A stretch of 64,000 bases of DNA from Anaerolineales bacterium (GTDB lineage Bacteria; Chloroflexota; Anaerolineae; Anaerolineales; UBA11579), in the NCBI GenBank assembly GCA_019637755.1, contig JAHBVC010000001.1, positions 558,001-622,000 on the forward strand, read 5' to 3'. Under the pieces are notes generated by a model. That model was not told the origin of the DNA. It did no database searches and saw only the letters and a list, made by a program, of their open reading frames with translations. Below are positions 34,233-42,041 of the stretch, in pieces (the first letter of the stretch is position 1; each line of letters opens with the position of its first letter). A program made the translations under genes and the position numbers.

Positions 34233-35452
34233 GCCGCCACCCCACGCCGGTGCAGCAACCACCAGCGCAACCAATACAAATTCAGCAGCAAAAATACCGG
34301 CGCGGCCAATAGCAAACTAAGATGTTCACGAAACTGGGTTTGCTCCTGCGGCAAGGTAGCTAAGAACAATGCCCATAGCCCCACAAACAGCACCGGTAAA
34401 AAGAACCAGGTGGCGTGCACCTGGCGCGTACGCCGCTGCCACAAGGCCAGCAACCAAATGATCACCGGTAACAAGATGACATGGTTGGAGCTGGTGGAGG
34501 GCAGGCCGACCAAGGGGCTAAGCACCAGCGTCACGCAAGCCGTCCACAAAAACCAATCGAAGGGCTGTTGGCTGGCATTGACCCATTCATAGAATAGGAG
34601 CAAGCCCAGCGCGGCACTTACCAGCAGCCCCGCTGTATGGCCGGCATCCCCCCACCATTGCGTGAAGGCCCCCAATAGCGTGCCGGGCGGGGTGTAGCCA
34701 GTGTAGGCGAGGAGTTGCAACAGGTTCTGCGCCAGCCATTGGGGCTCCAGCGCGGTGCTGATGCCCACCAGTGCCAGCAGGCTAAGCACAAAAGACACCA
34801 CAACGCCGCGGCGTTTTTGTGACAACGCCCAACTGAGGGTAAACAGGAGCAAGAGCGCCACCATTTGCGGCTTGATCGTGCTGAGCGCCAAGAGCAGCCC
34901 GGCGGCACCATCACGTCCGCGGCGCAACGCCCACAATCCCAGGGTGACGAACAAAGTCACCAGGATCGAAGCGTTGCCATCCACCAGGGGCTTGGCACTG
35001 TGAAACCACACCATGGCAAACACCAGCACGGCCACCAGCGGCCAGCGCCCGGGGCGCCAGCCGGTGAGCGCCAGCGCGGCGAGCACCGTAGCGGCCAGCG
35101 CCATCTCCTGAGCGGTGATCCACAGGGCGCGCGCCAACGGATAATCGGGTACCAGCGCAAACGGCGCAAAGACCAACATGGAGTAGAACGGATACGCAAA
35201 CAGCGCCTGGTCCTCATCGGCCTCGGCGGCCCGCCCATACATACGGTCGTGGATCGCCGCGGTGGTGGCGGCGCTGTACGGACTATCGCCCTCGGTGAGG
35301 AACATGCGCGTGCCCACCCAGCGCGGCAAAAAATCATTGCCGCCGGGGCTGGTGCGCGTGAAGCGCAAGTTCACCACGTTTAGAGCCACGCCGAGCAGCG
35401 CCAGCAGCGCCAGGCCCGCCGCCAGCCGCGGCCAGGCTATAGGTGTTTTCAT
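34229..35452 (-). CDS. GT87 family (DUF2029) mannosyltransferase-like membrane protein
   Basis: A protein of 407 residues from ATG 35452 (MKTPIAWPRLAAGLALLALL), in an ATGA overlap with the methyltransferase. The first loop has GGNDFLPRWVGTRMFLTEGD with an acidic Asp, then LFAYPFYSMLVFAPFALVPD, typical of GT87. KPLVDGNASILVTLFVTLGL and LSTIKPQMVALLL are further family motifs. GT87 enzymes such as the mycobacterial PimE transfer mannose from polyprenyl-phosphate-mannose on the outer face of the membrane. The acceptor here is unknown. Confidence 0.8.
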   Translation of the reverse strand: MKTPIAWPRLAAGLALLALLGVALNVVNLRFTRTSPGGNDFLPRWVGTRMFLTEGDSPYSAATTAAIHDRMYGRAAEADEDQALFAYPFYSMLVFAPFALVPDYPLARALWITAQEMALAATVLAALALTGWRPGRWPLVAVLVFAMVWFHSAKPLVDGNASILVTLFVTLGLWALRRGRDGAAGLLLALSTIKPQMVALLLLFTLSWALSQKRRGVVVSFVLSLLALVGISTALEPQWLAQNLLQLLAYTGYTPPGTLLGAFTQWWGDAGHTAGLLVSAALGLLLFYEWVNASQQPFDWFLWTACVTLVLSPLVGLPSTSSNHVILLPVIIWLLALWQRRTRQVHATWFFLPVLFVGLWALFLATLPQEQTQFREHLSLLLAAPVFLLLNLYWLRWWLLHRRGVAA

Positions 35453-36054
35453 CGTTCGGCCTGGGCCCATAGATTCATGCCCAACTCAAAACTGCCCTGC
35501 TGGATCTGCCGCGCGGCAAACCCAGCCTCCTCTAACTGCTGGCGCAGCCGTTGCGGCGTGTAGGCAACCACGTGCTCGTCGATCTCCACGCGGCTGAGCA
35601 AGCCGTAGCGCGCCATCGCCGCCAGCAGCCCTGCGGTCCAGCCGGCCGGCGTGGTGAGGATCAGCCGGCCGCCAGGATGCAGGGCGCGGTGCGCCTCGCG
35701 CAGCAGGCTGGCCAGGCTGTGCGGATGGAGGTGCTCCGCCACTGCCAGCAAAGTGATCACGCTCATTTGGCCGTCCTCGAAAGGCAAGTGGGCATCTTCA
35801 TTCAAATCGCGCACCAGCCATTCGATCTGAGTATCCGGCTCAAGCGGTGGCAATTGGTCGAGGGCAAATTTGTGCTTGAAGGCGGTGGTGGCGAGAAAAT
35901 AACTGTGGCGGCCACAGCCGATATCTAAAATGGCGCCTTGGCGCAAGGCCGCGGGAATGAGCGCATTGGCCTTGGCGGCGCGCCAACGCGCCAGATACGG
36001 CTCAAGCAGCCCACGGCCGCGCGTGCGTGGCTGGGCGAATGATGCCGCGCTCAT
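35449..36054 (-). CDS. Class I SAM-dependent methyltransferase
   Basis: A 201-residue protein. SAM motif I is ILDIGCGRHSYFL. Further motifs are DLNEDAHLPFEDGQMSVITL, AVAEHLHPHSLASLL and LHPGGRLILTTP. It resembles the methyltransferases encoded among surface polysaccharide genes. It is placed second in the operon headed by the gene at 36055-37506 and directly before the GT87 gene, which suggests methylation of a glycan or lipid carrier. It starts in the codon next to the preceding stop. Confidence 0.85.
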   Translation of the reverse strand: MSAASFAQPRTRGRGLLEPYLARWRAAKANALIPAALRQGAILDIGCGRHSYFLATTAFKHKFALDQLPPLEPDTQIEWLVRDLNEDAHLPFEDGQMSVITLLAVAEHLHPHSLASLLREAHRALHPGGRLILTTPAGWTAGLLAAMARYGLLSRVEIDEHVVAYTPQRLRQQLEEAGFAARQIQQGSFELGMNLWAQAER

Positions 36055-37506
36055 TTATTGCCTTTCGAACAGGCGCGTATGCTCATCTTCATACAAGAGT
36101 TGCCATCCCACGGTGGGCAACAGTTTGCTCAACGCCCAACTGGGCTCCAGCAGCACGGTTTGCACCTGGCGCTGCGCCAGCTTGCTTTGCCAGCCCGGTT
36201 CGGCAGTGGCGATTGCCAGCCATTCACTCAAGACAGCATCCCCATACAGATCCGTGCGCCCATCGGCAAACACGGGCGTGCCAGGCAGCGCCCACAGCAG
36301 GTAACCGCCCCAATTATACGAATTGAACATTGCCCCGCGTGGCGGAGCGCTTTGCAGGTAGGCCACCGCGCCCAGCGGCAACTGGCTGCGCAGGGCGCGC
36401 CAGTTGGCCTCCGCCGGCAGGGTCAGCGTGGCCTTGGCGGCTAGCGCCGCCAGGGCCAGCAGCAGCAGCAAGCTGTTGAGCAGTGCCTGCGGGCGCGTGG
36501 GCGGCGAATGGGTATCCAAACGCTGCTCGGCACGCAGCAGCCCCTCCGGCAGGTAGCGGCTGAGCACCAACGGGGCTGCCAGCGAAAACAAAGCGATATT
36601 GCGCCCGGCCAGCAAGCTCAGCGCGCCCAGCACCCCCAGCAGCAAGACGTCATAGGCACTGGGGCGCGTGGGCGCGTACTGCATCGCCAGCAAGCTGAGG
36701 GCGAACAGGGCCGCATAGGGCCAGATGCGCGCTTCATGGAAATTGGGCGATTGCCACTCCTGAATATAGCTGCGCAGCACATCCATTCCCACGGTATCAA
36801 AGGGGTAACGCAGCATGCGCAGCCCGGCCGGGTTGAGGCACACCGCCAGCAGCATGCCCGCCGCGGCGGCCGCAACCAACCAGCCTTGGCGACGCCACAG
36901 CTCAGCGAAGGCGGGGCGCGCCGGAGTGCGCAGCCATTCAATCGATAGCGCCAGCGCATACACGCCGAGCAAGATGAACCCGACGATGAAGCCGGGGTGG
37001 CTATTGGCCCACAGCAGCATCACCAGTGGCAACCACAGCAAGCGGCGCACCTGGCCGCGGCGGGCGGCTTCCAGCAGCCACAGGGTCAGCGCGCTGAAGA
37101 CAAAGCTCCACAAATACGGCCGCGCCGCCCAATACACCGCCGAGCTGGCGGCGGCCAGCACCAGCAGCGCACCGCGCACGAACAGGCCGCCGCGCGGCAT
37201 GGCAGCGTAGACAAAGCCGAAGGCCAGCGTCACCAGCGCCGCCACCCATAGGTTGAGCCCGGCGAAGCCGAAGGTGGCGAACAGCGCCGCCATTTGAATT
37301 TCGCTCAGCCAGGCGGCGCTGGGATACAGCCAGGCGGCGCCGGCGCGTGTATGCGAATAGCTATCCGTTTGGGGAACCTGCCCCGTCTGCAAGATCTGGG
37401 CGCCGGTGCGCAGATGCCACCAAGTGTCGCTGTCGCTGGAGATGCGCAGCGCCATGGCAAACACGGCCAGAAAACTGAGCACAAGCAGCAGGCGCCGGAA
37501 TGACAT
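36055..37506 (-). CDS. Polytopic membrane protein with DTWWHLRTG signature, GT-C-like
   Basis: A 483-residue protein. One helix is followed by SDSDTWWHLRTGAQILQTG and VPQTDSYSHTRAGAAW, a strongly conserved first loop of a widespread uncharacterised membrane family. About ten helices follow. The C-terminal soluble segment has FNSYNWGGYLLWALPGTPVF then ADGRTDLYGD, also family-typical. It is the first gene of the six-gene operon. A TACTAT hexamer six bases before its ATG suggests a leaderless start. The Asp-x-Trp-Trp-His loop could be catalytic, as in GT-C enzymes. Confidence 0.75.
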   Translation of the reverse strand: MSFRRLLLVLSFLAVFAMALRISSDSDTWWHLRTGAQILQTGQVPQTDSYSHTRAGAAWLYPSAAWLSEIQMAALFATFGFAGLNLWVAALVTLAFGFVYAAMPRGGLFVRGALLVLAAASSAVYWAARPYLWSFVFSALTLWLLEAARRGQVRRLLWLPLVMLLWANSHPGFIVGFILLGVYALALSIEWLRTPARPAFAELWRRQGWLVAAAAAGMLLAVCLNPAGLRMLRYPFDTVGMDVLRSYIQEWQSPNFHEARIWPYAALFALSLLAMQYAPTRPSAYDVLLLGVLGALSLLAGRNIALFSLAAPLVLSRYLPEGLLRAEQRLDTHSPPTRPQALLNSLLLLLALAALAAKATLTLPAEANWRALRSQLPLGAVAYLQSAPPRGAMFNSYNWGGYLLWALPGTPVFADGRTDLYGDAVLSEWLAIATAEPGWQSKLAQRQVQTVLLEPSWALSKLLPTVGWQLLYEDEHTRLFERQ

Positions 37507-37512
37507 CTCTCT

Positions 37513-37518
37513 ATAGTA
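37513..37518 (-). promoter_or_regulatory. Leaderless-type -10 element for the 36055-37506 gene
   Basis: Minus-strand TACTAT, AGAGAG, then ATG at 37506. Confidence 0.45.
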
Positions 37519-37596
37519 ATGGCTAATTCAGTGCGGCGGGCGATTGGGCCCAGCAAATACCGATGCCGATTTGCAGATTAAATGTCGGTTTCGTTT

Positions 37597-37602
37597 TACC
37601 AT
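37597..37602 (+). promoter_or_regulatory. Leaderless-type -10 element for the 37610 gene
   Basis: TACCAT, then TGCGAGC, then ATG at 37610. It is divergent from the element at 37513-37518. Confidence 0.45.
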
Positions 37603-37609
37603 TGCGAGC

Positions 37610-39163
37610 ATGTGGCGCAAATCCAGCACCTGGCTATTGATCGGCCTTTTCGTTCTCGCAGTGGCGGCGCGCCTGATCCCCGGCGAACGCATCATCGATG
37701 ATGCCTACATCACCTTCCGCTATGCGCGCAACCTGCTCGCCGGGTATGGCTTCGTCTACAACCCCGGCCAGCCGGTGCTCGGCACCACTACGCCGCTGTT
37801 TACCTTCCTGCTAGCGTTGCTGGCGCTGCCCTTCGGCGGTGCGCAGGCCAACTTTCCACTGATCGCAGTGCTGGTTTCGGCGCTGGCGGATGGCCTGGGC
37901 GTGGTGCTGCTGTTCAAGATCGGCCAGCGCCTCGGCTCGCCGGCGGCTGGCCTGGCGACGGCACTGGCTTGGGCGATCGCGCCGTTCAGCGTGACCTTTG
38001 CCATCGGTGGCCTAGAGACCAGCACCTACATGCTGCTGCTGATCGCACTGCTATGGGCCTATTTGCACCAACGCATCGTGCTGGCCGCCTCGCTGGGCGC
38101 GGCGGCCATCCTCACCCGGCCCGATGCGGTGCTGCTGGTTGGCCCGGTGCTGCTGCACTACTTCCTGCGCGCCCAACCGCGCCCCTGGCAGGCCGGCTTC
38201 TGGCGCAGCAACGCCAAAGCCATCGCCACCTTTCTGCTGCCGCTGCTGGCCTGGGCGCTGTTCGCCTGGCTGTACTTCGGCAGCCCGGTGGCGCAATCGG
38301 TAGCCGCCAAGAGCAATGCTTACCTGGTGGCGCCGATGGATGCATTCATTCATCTGCTGCAGCACTATGGCATGCCCTTTGTTGAGTACGAGACTTTCAC
38401 CACGCGCTGGCTGTACCTCGGCCTGTGGCTGTATCCGTTCCTCAGCCTGGTGGGCACGCTGTACGCGGCGCGGCGCGAGCCGCGTAGCCTGCCGTTTGCA
38501 CTGTTCCCCTGGTTGCACTTCATTGTGTTCGCGGTCTCTAACCCCTTGCTGTTCCGCTGGTATCTGGCCCCGCCGCTGCCCTTCTACATTTTGTTCATCG
38601 CGCTGGGCGTGCAAAAGATCGCCGCGGACTTGCTGCCACGCATCGCCGCTCCCCGCCGGCTGGCGCCACTGGGCGCGCTGTTGGTAGCGCTGCCCTTCCT
38701 GTTCAACCTGCACGGGTGGGCACGGTATCCGGACCCGCCCTCAGCGCGCCCCGCGCCCAAAATGGCCTGGCAGCGCGCCGAGGAGGTCTACCGTGAGGCG
38801 GTGGCCTTCATCCAGCCGCGCCTGCCCGCCGAGAGCCAGTCGATCGTGGTGGCCGCCGGGGATGTAGGCGTGCTGGGCTATTTTCTGGATGTATGCATTC
38901 TGGATCTGGTAGGCCTGAACTCCAAAGAAACCCTGCCCTACTATCCGCTGGATGCTGCCATGTATGGAGATTTTGTCTACGCCGTGCCCCCGGCCCTGAT
39001 CCGTGACCAGCAGCCTGACTATGTCGTGATCCTGGATCTGTACGGGCGCGCCAGCCTGCAACAAGATGCTGATTTTCTCGCCAGCTATACGCTGGTGCAA
39101 TTCTTCCCGCGCGAGATTTACGGGCCCGAAGGCGGGCTGCAAGTCTTCCAACGCAATCCCTAA
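37610..39163 (+). CDS. Polytopic membrane protein, GT-C-like (DDAYITFRYARN type)
   Basis: A protein of 517 residues from ATG 37610 (MWRKSSTWLLIGLFVLAVAA). The frame opens at 37544, but those 22 codons precede a likely promoter. The first loop IIDDAYITFRYARNLLAGYG and then GQPVLGTTTPLFTF is the classic signature of a large GT-C-like bacterial family. GGLETSTYMLLL and AAILTRPDAVLL follow. The C-terminal soluble part has AAGDVGVLGYFLDVCILDLV and then GLNSKETLP. Divergent from the six-gene operon and paralogous to its last gene. Confidence 0.8.
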   Translation: MWRKSSTWLLIGLFVLAVAARLIPGERIIDDAYITFRYARNLLAGYGFVYNPGQPVLGTTTPLFTFLLALLALPFGGAQANFPLIAVLVSALADGLGVVLLFKIGQRLGSPAAGLATALAWAIAPFSVTFAIGGLETSTYMLLLIALLWAYLHQRIVLAASLGAAAILTRPDAVLLVGPVLLHYFLRAQPRPWQAGFWRSNAKAIATFLLPLLAWALFAWLYFGSPVAQSVAAKSNAYLVAPMDAFIHLLQHYGMPFVEYETFTTRWLYLGLWLYPFLSLVGTLYAARREPRSLPFALFPWLHFIVFAVSNPLLFRWYLAPPLPFYILFIALGVQKIAADLLPRIAAPRRLAPLGALLVALPFLFNLHGWARYPDPPSARPAPKMAWQRAEEVYREAVAFIQPRLPAESQSIVVAAGDVGVLGYFLDVCILDLVGLNSKETLPYYPLDAAMYGDFVYAVPPALIRDQQPDYVVILDLYGRASLQQDADFLASYTLVQFFPREIYGPEGGLQVFQRNP

Positions 39164-39191
39164 GCCGTCGATTCGCTTTCGCAAAACCCAC

Positions 39192-39221
39192 TTGACACAC
39201 CGGTTCAAACTATGGTACCTT
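39192..39221 (+). promoter_or_regulatory. Promoter of the PadR/PspC pair
   Basis: Perfect -35 TTGACA at 39192-39197, an 18-base spacer, and TACCTT at 39216-39221 as a weak -10. Confidence 0.5.
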
Positions 39222-39236
39222 TATTCAAGAAGGTAC
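39215..39236 (+). promoter_or_regulatory. Candidate PadR operator
   Basis: The inverted repeat GTACCTT-N8-AAGGTAC covers the -10 element and ends one base before the start codon of the PadR gene. A dimeric PadR protein bound here would block its own transcription. Confidence 0.5.
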
Positions 39237-39237
39237 T

Positions 39238-39570
39238 ATGGCTGAGACAGACGCAAAACTCGCACCGCTACGCAAAGGCTTGCTGGAATACCTGTTGCTG
39301 GTGATCGTTTCCGCTGGCAAGGTCTACGCCGCCGATATCCTGCAGCGCCTGAGCACGACCGACTTTGCCACCCAGGAAGGCACGCTGTACCCGCTGCTGA
39401 GCAAACTACGCCGCGAAGGTTTGCTCGACTACGAGTGGCACGAATCGGAGGCCGGCCCGCCACGCAAGTACTACACCCTTACCCCCGCCGGGCGCAAGCA
39501 ACTGGCCGAGTTCCATGCCTACTGGGGGCAACTGACCACGCTGATCGACACCTTAGGAGAACGAAAGTGA
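39238..39570 (+). CDS. PadR family transcriptional regulator
   Basis: A 110-residue protein with the PadR winged helix: LRKGLLEYLLLVIVSAGKVY, then ATQEGTLYPLLSKLRREGLL and the wing GPPRKYYTLTPAGRKQL. PadR proteins usually repress their own operon and respond to ligand or envelope stress. It overlaps the downstream PspC gene by a GTGA junction, the common PadR-effector pairing. An inverted repeat lies over its promoter. Confidence 0.93.
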   Translation: MAETDAKLAPLRKGLLEYLLLVIVSAGKVYAADILQRLSTTDFATQEGTLYPLLSKLRREGLLDYEWHESEAGPPRKYYTLTPAGRKQLAEFHAYWGQLTTLIDTLGERK

Positions 39571-40097
39571 AGAATTTGATCCTGATTACGCTGAATGGCT
39601 ACCCTACCCGCTTCACCGCTGAGCCAGCCGCTTATGAGGCACTGCAAACCTATCTGCAGCAGGCCAGTAATGCGCTGGCAGAAGATGCCGACCGTGCCGA
39701 GGTGCTGCGCGACCTGGAGCAATCCATCGGCGAAAAGCTGGCGGCGCGCCTCTCCACACCGGAGCAGGTGGTGCAGCCCGAAGACATTCGCGCCGTGCTG
39801 GCAGAGATTGGCCCAGTCGGCCACGGCCCAGCCAGCCCGGATAGCAAGACGGGCAAAGCTAAAAGGCGCCGGCCGCTGGTGCGCATCCAAGAGGGCCAAG
39901 ACATCCTTGGAATTTGCCTGGGGCTTTCGGCTTACTCGGATATCAATGTGGATTGGATACGCACAATTTTCATTGGATTGGCGCTGGTGACCGGCGGGGT
40001 GTTCATCCTCGTCTACTTCGCCGCGGCCTTCTTCCTGCCGGTGGTCGTGACTCGCGAAGAGTACATCGCGAGCTATGGGAGAAACTCACTACAGTAG
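39567..40097 (+). CDS. PspC-domain membrane protein with N-terminal HAAS-like segment
   Basis: A protein of 176 residues from GTG 39567 (AGGAGAACGAAA upstream). Residues 1-90 form a helical segment like HAAS/DUF1700 modules paired with PadR regulators (LQQASNALAEDADRAEVLRD, then LEQSIGEKL). Residues about 105-165 are a PspC domain (EGQDILGICLGLSAYSDINV and a hydrophobic helix). PspC domains act in envelope stress responses. The start at 39435 is rejected because it lies within padR in another frame. Confidence 0.85.
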   Translation: MKNLILITLNGYPTRFTAEPAAYEALQTYLQQASNALAEDADRAEVLRDLEQSIGEKLAARLSTPEQVVQPEDIRAVLAEIGPVGHGPASPDSKTGKAKRRRPLVRIQEGQDILGICLGLSAYSDINVDWIRTIFIGLALVTGGVFILVYFAAAFFLPVVVTREEYIASYGRNSLQ

Positions 40098-40113
40098 TGC
40101 AGAGCCAGCCAAC

Positions 40114-40142
40114 AAAAAAGGCGCCTCACCGGCGCCTTTTTT
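40114..40142. terminator. Bidirectional terminator
   Basis: AAAAAAGGCGCC and GGCGCCTTTTTT with a 5-base loop lie between the converging PspC and sigma factor genes. Confidence 0.85.
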
Positions 40143-40146
40143 ATGC

Positions 40147-41394
40147 TTAGTTCTCGCCCAAGTATTCTTTGAGCTTCTTGCTGACCACGGGATGGCGCAA
40201 GCGGCTGAGCGCCTGGGCTTCGATCTGGCGCACGCGCTCACGCGTCACGCCCATCTTGCTGCCCACCTCTTCGAGGGTGTAGGCCTGGCCGTCGAGCAGG
40301 CCATAGCGCAGTTGCAGGATGCGCACTTCGCGCGGGGGCAGGCCATCGAGCACTTCGCCGAGGTGCTGGCGCAGCAAGTTGTAGGTAGCCGAGTCATCCG
40401 GGGCCGGCGCTTCGTGATCTTGGATGAAGTCACCCAACACGGAGTCTTCTTCATCATCGGTGGGCGTCTCGAGCGAGAGCGGGCGGCGCGCCACCTGGAT
40501 CATATTCTCCACCTTCTTGGCGGGCACATCCAGCGCCATAGCGAGCTCTTCCACCGAGGGTTCGCGGCCCAGGCGCTGGGTGAGCTGGTGCTGCACACGC
40601 AGCAGCTTATTGATCTGGTCACCCATGTGAACTGGCACGCGGATCGTGCGGCCCTGGTCAGCAATCGCACGCGTCACCGCCTGGCGAATCCACCAGGTGG
40701 CGTAGGTGCTGAATTTGTGGCCGCGGCGGTAATCGAACTTCTTGGCGGCGCGGATCAGGCCAATGTTGCCCTCCTGGATCAGATCCTGGAAGGGCACACC
40801 ACGCCCCATGTATTTCTTGGCTACGCTGATCACCAGACGGCTATTGGCCGTGATCAGGTGCTCACGGGCGGCCCAGCCATCTTCAATGTTGAAGCGGTAC
40901 TTGTTGCGCTGGGTTTCGTCCATACGGGCGGTGGCCAGCACCTCGCGGGCGATGCGCCCCTTTTCGATGCGCTTGGCCAGGCTAACTTCTTCGGCGGCGG
41001 TGAGCAGCGGTACGCGGCCGACCTCTTTGAGGTACAGGCCGATCATGTCATCGGTATCGATATTGGCGAGGTAGTTATCATCCGCCTCACGTTGGCGGCG
41101 GCTCTCGCTTTCTTCTTCTTCAATATCGTCGTCGCCGCTCATATCGGCGTCAACGGCGGGTTCCAGGCCCTCAGGGTCATCCACATAGGCCACACCGGCG
41201 CCTAGCAGGGCGGCAAAGGCCTCTTCCAGTTTATCTACATCGCGCTCAGCTTCAGGGAAAAAGTTGAGAATGTCGTCAATCGTAACGTACCCTTGTTTAC
41301 GGCCAAGCTCGATCAAACGGACAACAGCAGGATGGTCACGGTCTTGATCATGATCATTTTCAACAATATCGCTTAGGAGTTTTTCGTTCAGCAC
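40147..41394 (-). CDS. sigA: Primary RNA polymerase sigma factor (RpoD/SigA)
   Basis: A protein of 415 residues if started at GTG 41394 ([11 protein letters not shown]). The frame extends to ATG 41514, but a promoter lies inside that extension and the extra residues look non-homologous. Region 1.1-like residues ([20 protein letters not shown]) are followed by region 1.2 ([20 protein letters not shown]), region 2 ([20 protein letters not shown] then [15 protein letters not shown]), region 3 and region 4.2 ([19 protein letters not shown]). It directs housekeeping transcription. Start codon is the main uncertainty, as no good ribosome site is seen. Confidence 0.93.
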   Translation of the reverse strand: MLNEKLLSDIVENDHDQDRDHPAVVRLIELGRKQGYVTIDDILNFFPEAERDVDKLEEAFAALLGAGVAYVDDPEGLEPAVDADMSGDDDIEEEESESRRQREADDNYLANIDTDDMIGLYLKEVGRVPLLTAAEEVSLAKRIEKGRIAREVLATARMDETQRNKYRFNIEDGWAAREHLITANSRLVISVAKKYMGRGVPFQDLIQEGNIGLIRAAKKFDYRRGHKFSTYATWWIRQAVTRAIADQGRTIRVPVHMGDQINKLLRVQHQLTQRLGREPSVEELAMALDVPAKKVENMIQVARRPLSLETPTDDEEDSVLGDFIQDHEAPAPDDSATYNLLRQHLGEVLDGLPPREVRILQLRYGLLDGQAYTLEEVGSKMGVTRERVRQIEAQALSRLRHPVVSKKLKEYLGEN

Positions 41395-41497
41395 TACAGG
41401 ACGCTCTTTTCGCTTGCAGACCTCACCGGGGACGGGGCATAAAAAGCCAGCAACCGGGGGCTGTTGCTGGGCGTTTTTAACTTCCGAGTGGACAGTC

Positions 41498-41527
41498 ACT
41501 ATACAGCGAATCAAAGTGAGGAGTCAA
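41498..41527 (-). promoter_or_regulatory. Promoter of the sigma factor gene
   Basis: Minus-strand TTGACT (41522-41527), an 18-base spacer and TATAGT (41498-41503). It gives a start near 41491 and a leader of about 95 bases before GTG 41394. Confidence 0.6.
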
Positions 41528-41587
41528 TAAGTAAATCTTTTTTGCCCCAAATGAGTGTTAGGAGTGGGCAATTGCGGCAGCACAGCC

Positions 41588-41593
41588 TATAAT
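41588..41593 (+). promoter_or_regulatory. Leaderless-type -10 element for the monooxygenase-like gene
   Basis: TATAAT, seven bases (TGCTGCG), then ATG at 41601. No ribosome site. Confidence 0.6.
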
Positions 41594-41600
41594 TGCTGCG

Positions 41601-41903
41601 ATGTCCTACGGACTCCACGGGAAATTTACCGCTACGCCTGGAAACGGCCCGGCCTTGCTGCAGATCCTGCTGCAGGCGGCTGAGGGGCTGCGCCAGAACG
41701 CCGATTGCCTGATCTACCTGGTGAGCAGCCAGCCGGGTGAGCCGGATGCGGTCTGGGTCAGCGAAGTATGGACCAGTCAGGCCGCCCACCAGGCCTCACT
41801 GGGTGACGAAGCGACCCGCACGCTGATCGCCGAAGCGCGCCCGCTCATCGCGGCGATCTCTGACCGCGTGGAACTGGCTCCGCAGGGCGGCAAGGGCCTG
41901 TAA
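41601..41903 (+). CDS. Antibiotic biosynthesis monooxygenase (ABM) domain protein
   Basis: A 100-residue ferredoxin-like protein. GKFTATPGNGPALLQILLQA, DCLIYLVSSQPGEPDAVWVS then EVW, and HQASLGDEATRTLIAEARPL match the ABM/YgiN family of small cofactor-free oxygenases. Substrates in the family are quinols or polyketides, and many members remain unassigned. It stands alone between the divergent sigma factor gene and the pyrophosphatase gene and ends with its own terminator. Confidence 0.85.
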   Translation: MSYGLHGKFTATPGNGPALLQILLQAAEGLRQNADCLIYLVSSQPGEPDAVWVSEVWTSQAAHQASLGDEATRTLIAEARPLIAAISDRVELAPQGGKGL

Positions 41904-41972
41904 GCCACCCCTGGCGGGGCGCTTGACGCAAAGCCTAACCACAAATTACAATCCATCCTTGCACGCCTAACC

Positions 41973-42005
41973 AAGCGCCGTGGGCCACTCGCCTCGGCGC
42001 TTTTT
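41973..42005 (+). terminator. Terminator after the ABM gene
   Basis: AAGCGCCG (41973-41980) pairs with CGGCGCTT (41995-42002) around a 14-base loop and runs into TTTTT. It is just upstream of the ribosome site of hppA. Confidence 0.65.
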
Positions 42006-42041
42006 AAGGAAAGCACAACATTTCACTCAGGAGTTATTTGC

